Assembly (NCBI GenBank): GCA_910588215.1
Contig: CAJUQJ010000063.1
Coordinates: forward strand, 1-17,842
Length of the DNA stretch: 17,842 bases
Source of the DNA: an uncultured Lachnospiraceae bacterium
Lineage (GTDB): Bacteria; Bacillota; Clostridia; Lachnospirales; Lachnospiraceae
Direction: 5' to 3'
Shown: positions 12,767 to 17,842 of the stretch, in pieces
Numbering within the stretch: position 1 is the first letter of the stretch
How the letters are laid out: every line of letters begins with the position of its first letter
Notes under the pieces: generated by a model
Database searches by the model: none
Seen by the model: the letters and a program-made list of their open reading frames with translations, nothing else
Told to the model about the DNA's origin: nothing
Made by a program: the position numbers and the translations under genes

Positions 12767-14692
12767 TCAGATTTCCGCCTGTTCGGCCTGTGACATCTTC
12801 TTCGTCTTCTTATTGCGATACATGACATCGTTAGCCTTTTCCAGCATCGCGTTCAATTCTGTTCCCGTACTACAATCCGCCTCCAGACAGTATCCCAAAC
12901 TCACACTGAGCTTTAAGGGCCGCACGCTGACCATATTATAGTAGGTGATCACCGTCTCGATACGTTCAATATGGTCTTGCAGTTCCTCCTCACTACAGCC
13001 GGTCTTCATAATAACAAACTCGTCTCCGCCCAGGCGGCACATCAGTTCGCCGTCATCCATAGTCTGCTCCATGGCCGATGCCAGCGCTTTGATCAAAATA
13101 TCACCCTGATCACGTCCATATTCTCTATTCACATCCTTCAGGTCATCTATGTCCGCAAAAATAACACCTACGCTCTTCTTATCCCGAGAAATTTCTTTCA
13201 GTATCTCTTCGCCTTTCCTCCGAAATACCGTCTCACGGCACACGCCGGTCAGCTCATCCCGATACCAGCTTTTCCCCAAGTACTCCGTCATGGTCTTCAT
13301 AACGTCGTGTCGATAGATCGTTTCCAGTGCGTTATCCAGATTCAGCATAAATGTCTGAGAGAACTGGCCTTCTATCGCCGCTCGATAATTTCCCGTCACA
13401 CAATATCCGAAACAGCGGTTACGATAATGCAATGGCATCACGACCGCAACGCAGCCCTTGTGCTTCATCTTGCACTCTTCCGGAAGTAATTCGCTCTTAT
13501 GAAAAGGGCCGTAGCTTGCCACTTCCCCATCCTCATAGGCAAAGGGCACCCATATCTCCTCGGTATATGCCGCCATATCCCGGCCCGGTTCTTCTCCCAA
13601 GGCCAGCTTATGCAGTTCCTTACAGTACTCTTCCGTATTGCCGCACATACACAGGTAGAAATATTCTACCCCCATATACCTTATATGCTGCTCCAAGCTG
13701 TCCAAAAAGTCCTCAAATTCCGTCAGGCCTGTGAATTCGGCCGCGGAATTTTTCAGAATCTCCAGATTCCTGTGAAACTCTATATAGCTGCTGACATATT
13801 TCTCCTGCAGTTCAGCGCCTCCATACTCGTGTTCTGTCTCGCATCCGCAAGAATCGGCAAAAACAGGACTTCCCTGTATCACCGTATACCTTTCGGTCTC
13901 CTCACCGCCAAGCACCGCCGCAATCTTCGTGTAAGCAGCATTCCCGGCCTCATACTCTCCCCTGCGCACCGTCGTCAGCCTCGGATATATATATTCTGCG
14001 ATGCTGCTCTCATCATAACCGGTGACCATAATATCCTCAGGAATCCTATATCCTGCTGCCTTCAGCGTCAGCATCGCGCCCACTGCCATCTCATCATTGG
14101 CAGCCACGATCGCATCCGGCATGCTGCGCGCTTCATTCAAAAATCTCCTGGCCGCCCGCATCCCGCTTTCAAAGCTGTAATCCCCATAGTAAATATGTTC
14201 CATATCCCAGCCGATCCTGTTGCGCGACATCGTATCCTGCCAAGCACGCAGCCGCTCATTGGCTGCTTCAGTGTCGGATGGACCTGCTATGAAATAGACA
14301 TTCCGAGCATTATGTTTCGTGATCAGGTGCTGTGTGATCTGCGTGATCCCAACGGTATTCTCCATCTCCACATGCATAAATGCAGAATCTCCCGCACTCA
14401 TATCAACACAGGGAATAGCCGCTTCATTGATCCCCTTTCTGATATGTTCCATGATCTCCGGATCATGAATCGTGTCGCTGCACATGATCACACCGTCGTA
14501 TTGCGTGAAATCCGGCAGCGTATAGATATTGTATTCTCCGTCACTGTAGTCCGAGCGGTGTTCATAGTGTCCCCCCTCACTGACGAAAACATATACGTTC
14601 GTACGCTCAATAAGCGCTTTATCCAGTATGCCATTGATCATACGTTTCTGGGAATCAAAACTGATATTCCCGATCAGAACTGCAATTTTCAT
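12767..14692 (-). CDS. LacI-type ligand-binding domain fused to diguanylate cyclase (641 aa)
   Basis: Residues 1-~285 resemble the periplasmic-binding/LacI sensor fold (MKIAVLIGNISFDSQKRMINGI, ...PDAIVAANDEMAVGAMLTLKAAGYRIPEDIMVTGYDES...), but no LacI helix-turn-helix precedes them and there is no signal peptide or membrane helix, so the protein is cytoplasmic. A middle region (about 290-470) may be GAF-like (VAVVMPLHYRNRCFGYCVTG) but is not clearly assigned. The C-terminus is a GGDEF domain with DIDDLKDVN and intact GGDEF (555-559), predicting c-di-GMP synthesis. The inhibitory I-site RxxD is replaced by DDGE. A cytosolic sugar or similar small ligand probably controls cyclase activity. The start has GAGGG upstream. 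No phosphodiesterase is nearby. Confidence 0.88.
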   Translation of the reverse strand: MKIAVLIGNISFDSQKRMINGILDKALIERTNVYVFVSEGGHYEHRSDYSDGEYNIYTLPDFTQYDGVIMCSDTIHDPEIMEHIRKGINEAAIPCVDMSAGDSAFMHVEMENTVGITQITQHLITKHNARNVYFIAGPSDTEAANERLRAWQDTMSRNRIGWDMEHIYYGDYSFESGMRAARRFLNEARSMPDAIVAANDEMAVGAMLTLKAAGYRIPEDIMVTGYDESSIAEYIYPRLTTVRRGEYEAGNAAYTKIAAVLGGEETERYTVIQGSPVFADSCGCETEHEYGGAELQEKYVSSYIEFHRNLEILKNSAAEFTGLTEFEDFLDSLEQHIRYMGVEYFYLCMCGNTEEYCKELHKLALGEEPGRDMAAYTEEIWVPFAYEDGEVASYGPFHKSELLPEECKMKHKGCVAVVMPLHYRNRCFGYCVTGNYRAAIEGQFSQTFMLNLDNALETIYRHDVMKTMTEYLGKSWYRDELTGVCRETVFRRKGEEILKEISRDKKSVGVIFADIDDLKDVNREYGRDQGDILIKALASAMEQTMDDGELMCRLGGDEFVIMKTGCSEEELQDHIERIETVITYYNMVSVRPLKLSVSLGYCLEADCSTGTELNAMLEKANDVMYRNKKTKKMSQAEQAEI

Positions 14693-14758
14693 TTTATTTT
14701 CCCTCTTTTACACTTTAGTACTTTGACATCAGCAGCAATCTGCCATTCACGGAAACTG

Positions 14759-14975
14759 ACGTTATTATTACGATCCCCTGCACCCACTGCAGAGCACCCG
14801 GCCAATAACTTTACGGTTTCAGATATCCAATCCTTCGCCAAAGGGCGCTAAACGTCCGGGGACGTTTACTAAGCGCCGACCGAAGTGGAACGTAGACACT
14901 TGGAGCGGGCTTAAGTGTTACAGTTTGCGGCCTGTCAGCCCATGACCTGTAACAAACTGACCGTTATGCATAGCA
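14759..14975. repeat. Dispersed intergenic repeat, copy 1
   Basis: The core at 14805-14932 is about 85% identical to 17651-17780, and weaker similarity extends both ways (CCCTGCACC at 14776-14784; GGTCATGGGCTGACAGGCC on the minus strand at the right). It contains a strong hairpin (GGCGCT..AAACGT/ACGTTT..AAGCGCC, 14844-14876) and a second small one (AAGTG/CACTT, 14884-14902). Indels between the copies are single bases, arguing against coding. The stretch 14693-15034 holds nothing else except the promoter at 14988-14996. Confidence 0.8.
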
Positions 14976-14987
14976 TTTGTCTTGGAT

Positions 14988-14996
14988 AGTATACCA
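14988..14996 (-). promoter_or_regulatory. Possible extended -10 promoter upstream of the GGDEF gene
   Basis: The minus strand reads TGGTATACT, a TGn-extended -10 with no clear -35. Transcription from here would carry repeat copy 1 as a leader of about 290 bases before the GGDEF-gene ATG. Confidence 0.4.
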
Positions 14997-15034
14997 TATA
15001 TTCTCACTATAGACTATATTTATGAGGTTGTTTG

Positions 15035-16255
15035 TTACAATTCTACTTTTCTCAGATAATAGCCAAACTCTCCCGCTCTTGCAACTCCTCCGGAGCACTC
15101 AAAAGCTTCAAACCCGAACATCAACGCAACCATTTTCTCCCGCTCATAGAACACACCCGGCACACCCAGATAATAGTCTTGTTCTTTCCCCAGAATCAGA
15201 TATCTGTAATTATAAAATCCATGCAGCAGAAAACTGTTATTTACCAAATGCTGATATTTTGACTGCAGGATAATAAAATCCTTCGGTTCCAATTTGACAT
15301 AAACCCTTTCATCTCCATAAGGATGAATCTTCTCATAGCTATCCAGAATCTGTTCCCACTTGTCCTCTTTCAAGCTGTATGCCGTTGCAGTCCCTTGCAG
15401 TGATTCCCGATCATCCAAATTTCTTTCTGCAGCCGGACGCGGCAATTCTTCGGTTATAAGTATAGTCTTAGTTTCATTTTTCGATAAATTCCGTGTCTTC
15501 TGCCCGTTCTCTGCATCAATTGGCCAATCCGTGTATAAATTCTTCGGCTCTTCCAGTATGTTCTTTGGCGATTCCTGCCTTATGATCTGCTGTATCTCCC
15601 CTCGCGTACCCTGTTGCGGGTTTTGCTGCACGATCTGCTGCGGAGCCTCCTGGCTATTCTGGTGTGGGTTCTGCTGCTCGATCTGCTGCGGAGCCTCCTG
15701 GCTATTCTGGTGTGGGCTCTGTTGCATAGTCTGTGGCAGAATCTCCTGGCTATTCTGGTGTGGGCTCTGCCACACGGTCTCCTGCGGGACCTCTTGGGCC
15801 TTCTGTCGTTGGTGCTGCTTCATGGTCTCCTGCGGGACCTCTTGGATGTTTTCTTGCGGGCGCTGCCTCATGACCTGCCCCATATTCTGTTGTTGATCGC
15901 GTTGTGCCTTCTGCAGCCCATCCTTTTGCGGACTTTGCTGTACATCCTTACTTTTTCCCTCCAGAAAATATCCTCCCGGAAGCATGATCTGGATCTGCAG
16001 CCTCTCTGCCGAATCCATCATTTTATCCGCCCAGTTTCCTCCTCCTTCCTGTACCGAGATGCCGTTGATCTCCTTCCAGTCTGCACCGTTATGGATGCGG
16101 ATGGGAAATCTTCCACTGATATTATGAGGAATATTCCGCAGTTTTAAATCCAGCCTGCTCTCTGCCGTTCTGTCCTCTACCTTCAGGAATCCTGCATTGC
16201 CAATCCTGCTGCCATCCTTGTACAATCCTAAATATATGATCTCTTTCCGATACAT
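15035..16255 (-). CDS. Gln-rich repeat protein with conserved N- and C-terminal domains (406 aa), possibly DUF6128
   Basis: The N-terminal domain (1-~100) is a beta-rich region opening YLGLYKDGSRIGNAGFLKVE; the C-terminal domain (about 300-406) includes KLEPKDFIILQSKYQHLVNNSF, YLGVPGVFYEREKMVALMFGFE and ends YYLRKVEL. Such N/C pairs appear in Lachnospiraceae proteins annotated DUF6128, a family of unknown function; I am only moderately sure of that name. Between them lies a Gln/Pro-rich repeat region (133-228). No signal peptide or membrane helix is visible. ATG has GGGGGGAAGG upstream. Downstream of the cdaR terminator, so it is probably transcribed alone. No clear terminator follows it. Confidence 0.7.
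   Translation of the reverse strand: MYRKEIIYLGLYKDGSRIGNAGFLKVEDRTAESRLDLKLRNIPHNISGRFPIRIHNGADWKEINGISVQEGGGNWADKMMDSAERLQIQIMLPGGYFLEGKSKDVQQSPQKDGLQKAQRDQQQNMGQVMRQRPQENIQEVPQETMKQHQRQKAQEVPQETVWQSPHQNSQEILPQTMQQSPHQNSQEAPQQIEQQNPHQNSQEAPQQIVQQNPQQGTRGEIQQIIRQESPKNILEEPKNLYTDWPIDAENGQKTRNLSKNETKTILITEELPRPAAERNLDDRESLQGTATAYSLKEDKWEQILDSYEKIHPYGDERVYVKLEPKDFIILQSKYQHLVNNSFLLHGFYNYRYLILGKEQDYYLGVPGVFYEREKMVALMFGFEAFECSGGVARAGEFGYYLRKVEL
15572..15859 (-). repeat. Six tandem 48-bp (16-residue) repeats inside the Gln-rich protein
   Basis: Units are PQENIQEVPQETMKQH, QRQKAQEVPQETVWQS, PHQNSQEILPQTMQQS, PHQNSQEAPQQIEQQN, PHQNSQEAPQQIVQQN and PQQGTRGEIQQIIRQE. Units 4 and 5 differ by one residue and are nearly identical in DNA, implying recent duplication; the outer units are degenerate. 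Unit number is likely to vary among strains. Confidence 0.9.
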
Positions 16256-16331
16256 GCCTTCCCCCCGCTCCTGTGCCCGTTTTCGCTTTCTCGAAGATTT
16301 GCTGTATTACCTATATATGCACGACAGACAC

Positions 16332-16363
16332 AAAAAATGCCGGATAGAATATCTATCCGGCAT
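16332..16363 (-). terminator. Intrinsic terminator of the CdaR-type gene
   Basis: A perfect 12-bp stem (16337-16348 with 16352-16363, GCCGGATAGA/TCTATCCGGC) with a three-base loop is followed on the minus strand by six T. It lies about 20 bases after the stop of the regulator gene. Confidence 0.92.
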
Positions 16364-16383
16364 AAATATATCCATGAAAAGAA

Positions 16384-17484
16384 TCAATAATCCAGTGAAT
16401 CCAGATACTTCATATAGCTTACGACCATCAGCGCGATCTTAAAAGTCAGCGCATCTTCAAAAGTACGAATATCCAAACCTGTGCTCATCTCCAGCTTCTC
16501 GATCCTATATACCAGTGTATTGCGGTGTACAAAAAGCTGCCTGGAAGTCTCGGAAACATTCAGATTATTCTCGAAGAACTTATTGATCGTCGTCAATGTC
16601 TCATCATCCAGTTCACTTGGTACATTGGAACCAAAGATCTCATCAATAAAGATCCGGCACAGATTAATCGGCAGCTGATAGATAAGACGACCAATACCCA
16701 GCGTATTGTAAGCGCTCACTTTCTTCTCTGCGTAGAAGATCTTGCCTACATCCAACGCCATCTTCGCTTCTTTGTATGACTTGGAAACTTCCTTCAACTC
16801 CCCTACGATCGTACCGTAAGCCACACGCACATTCATCATCGCTTCCATGTTCATCATGTCCACGACAGTGTTGGCTACCTGTTCCAATCTCGTATAATCA
16901 TCCTCCGGTAACAACTCCTTGATCAGAATAACATTACTCTCATCCACTGCCGTAATATAATCTCCAACCTGCGTTGAGAACATACCATTCAGCAGTTCCG
17001 TTGCCGTAAAGTCCTTTTCCTTCTCTTTCTCCTTATCAGTCTCCACCAAAAAGACCGCTCTGGGCACAGCCGCCTCTATATGCAGCTTCTTCGCCCTGTT
17101 GTAGATGTCTACGAGAAGCATATTATCCAATAATAAATTCTGGAAGAAATTATTTCGGTCATATCTCTCCTTATATGCAATGATCAGATGCTGAAGCTGG
17201 CTGACTGCGATTCTGCCCAGCATATAGGCTTCTTCGCTGCTTCCTCTGGCATCCAGAATAAAAAGCGCTTCGTCCTCATCCAACACTTTCAGCAAATGAT
17301 GCATACCGATCACCTGACTGTCCGCCGGTGACTGCACGAATCCTTCAATCAACGCGGACGTTATCTCTTCGGCATCAAAGGTGGTGGCGACTACTTTGCC
17401 TTCCAAATCCCATACACACAAATCAACTTTGGAAATTGCCCTAAGTTCTTCAATACTACTCCTAATCACCTGACTGGAAATCAT
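16384..17484 (-). CDS. CdaR/PucR-family transcriptional regulator (366 aa)
   Basis: The C-terminus (about 298-366) is the HTH_30 domain of PucR/CdaR regulators: FFENNLNVSETSRQLFVHRN (303-322) and LVYRIEKLEMSTGLDIRTFEDALTF. Before it lies a GGDEF-like CdaR middle domain (about 140-290) without catalytic residues, and an N-terminal ~135-residue sensor region (ISKVDLCVWDLEGKVVATTF). CdaR of E. coli activates glucarate/galactarate genes in response to sugar acids; the ligand here is unknown, and no sugar-acid genes are in the window. Start ATG is preceded by GAGAGG. The gene is a single unit with its own extended -10 promoter and strong terminator. Confidence 0.85.
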   Translation of the reverse strand: MISSQVIRSSIEELRAISKVDLCVWDLEGKVVATTFDAEEITSALIEGFVQSPADSQVIGMHHLLKVLDEDEALFILDARGSSEEAYMLGRIAVSQLQHLIIAYKERYDRNNFFQNLLLDNMLLVDIYNRAKKLHIEAAVPRAVFLVETDKEKEKEKDFTATELLNGMFSTQVGDYITAVDESNVILIKELLPEDDYTRLEQVANTVVDMMNMEAMMNVRVAYGTIVGELKEVSKSYKEAKMALDVGKIFYAEKKVSAYNTLGIGRLIYQLPINLCRIFIDEIFGSNVPSELDDETLTTINKFFENNLNVSETSRQLFVHRNTLVYRIEKLEMSTGLDIRTFEDALTFKIALMVVSYMKYLDSLDY

Positions 17485-17524
17485 TCCGCAACCTCTCTTC
17501 CTGTAAATTTTGATACCCGGTTCT

Positions 17525-17533
17525 ATTATAACA
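17525..17533 (-). promoter_or_regulatory. Extended -10 promoter of the CdaR-type gene
   Basis: The minus strand reads TGTTATAAT, a consensus -10 with TGn extension, about 40 bases above the start codon. The -35 is weak (TATGGT at 17-base spacing), as often with extended -10 promoters. Confidence 0.55.
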
Positions 17534-17590
17534 CGCTTCTTGCCAAAACCATATACTAAAGTTTTACAAGCGTAAAAGCGAAATTTTCGT

Positions 17591-17820
17591 GTTACTATTC
17601 ACGGTGCCCTGCACCTTGCTGCATTGGCATTGAGTACGTAGTACTCGCCGATAACTTTACGGTTTCAGGCATCCAGCCTCTCGCCGAAGGGCGCTAAACG
17701 TCCGGGGGACGTTTGTTAAGCGCCGACCGGAGTGGAACGTAGACACTTGGAATGGGCTGGATGCGTTACAGTTTGCGGCCGGTTAGGCCGTGAACCAATG
17801 TCATTAAGTTAATAGCGAAC
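17591..17820. repeat. Dispersed intergenic repeat, copy 2
   Basis: Core 17651-17780 matches copy 1 (14805-14932). Here the ends pair well: GCATCCAGCC (17669-17678) with GGCTGGATGC (17755-17764). AACTTTAC lies outside the left arm and GTTACAGTT outside the right arm, so the element has imperfect terminal inverted repeats enclosing two hairpins, a three-way-junction shape. A further hairpin GAGTAC-GTA-GTACTC lies at 17632-17646. The rest of 17534-17842 holds no gene. Confidence 0.8.
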
Positions 17821-17842
17821 TGTCTGAAATGGTTAGATTCTT

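Noticed and set aside
13499..14851. 450-codon open frame on the plus strand opposite the GGDEF gene
   Set aside because: It is antisense to a protein with clear LacI-like and GGDEF motifs; its translation is rich in His, Arg and Cys with no domain and there is no ribosome binding site.
15600..15860. CRISPR-like or tandem DNA repeat array
   Set aside because: The 48-bp repeats are contiguous, in frame, without spacers, and encode the Gln-rich region of a protein.

Overview
The window looks like a chromosomal segment of a low-to-mid GC Gram-positive anaerobe, most probably a member of the Lachnospiraceae (Clostridia). The evidence is strong AGGAGG-type ribosome binding sites, consensus sigma-A promoters, a long Bacillus/Clostridium-type SRP RNA, and a block of genes (tRNA-Ser, tadA, dnaX, ybaB, recR) that is syntenic in Firmicutes. 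Species cannot be assigned from the sequence alone.

Layout from left to right. (1) 1-260: tandem sigma-A promoters point left off the window, with an A-rich UP-like stretch, as expected for an rRNA or other stable-RNA operon. A doubtful small ORF follows (260-469, minus). (2) 471-3356, minus: a three-gene envelope operon, read right to left: a LysM protein with one membrane segment, a membrane-anchored DUF5711-like beta-propeller protein, and a short CvpA-like membrane protein. (3) 3607-9107, minus: a housekeeping operon tadA, pfkA, dnaX, ybaB, recR, galM, closed by a strong terminator. (4) 9156-9314, plus: tRNA-Ser(CGA) with its own promoter and terminator. (5) 9399-12292: a Kdp-type regulatory island. 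It holds a 47-aa membrane protein, two very small divergent membrane proteins (29 aa, KdpF-like, and 27 aa), and a KdpD-like/KdpE two-component pair. The 47-aa gene and the kinase gene are each preceded by an array of 11-bp direct repeats with a TTAA core. (6) 12330-12642, plus: SRP RNA with a consensus promoter. (7) 12767-17484, minus: a LacI-like sensor fused to a GGDEF domain, a Gln-rich repeat protein, and a CdaR-type regulator. (8) Two diverged copies (about 85% identical core) of a palindromic intergenic repeat, at 14759-14975 and 17591-17820.

The most interesting part is the Kdp-type island. The sequence directly shows two phased 11-bp repeat arrays, both in the same orientation relative to the gene they precede and both lying where an OmpR/PhoB-class activator would bind. 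This suggests a small autoregulated regulon: KdpE-like regulator -> its own operon plus a 47-aa membrane peptide, with a KdpF-like 29-aa peptide encoded next door. No KdpA, KdpB or KdpC gene is present, and the kinase lacks the N-terminal KdpD/Usp sensor region. This island sits inside an ancestral tRNA-Ser/tadA/SRP RNA/dnaX/ybaB/recR neighbourhood and separates the SRP RNA from the rest of it.

Stretches over 300 bases without a sure gene: 1-470 holds promoters and the doubtful ORF; 10195-10506 holds the second repeat array and promoters; 14693-15034 and 17485-17842 hold a promoter plus one copy of the dispersed repeat each.
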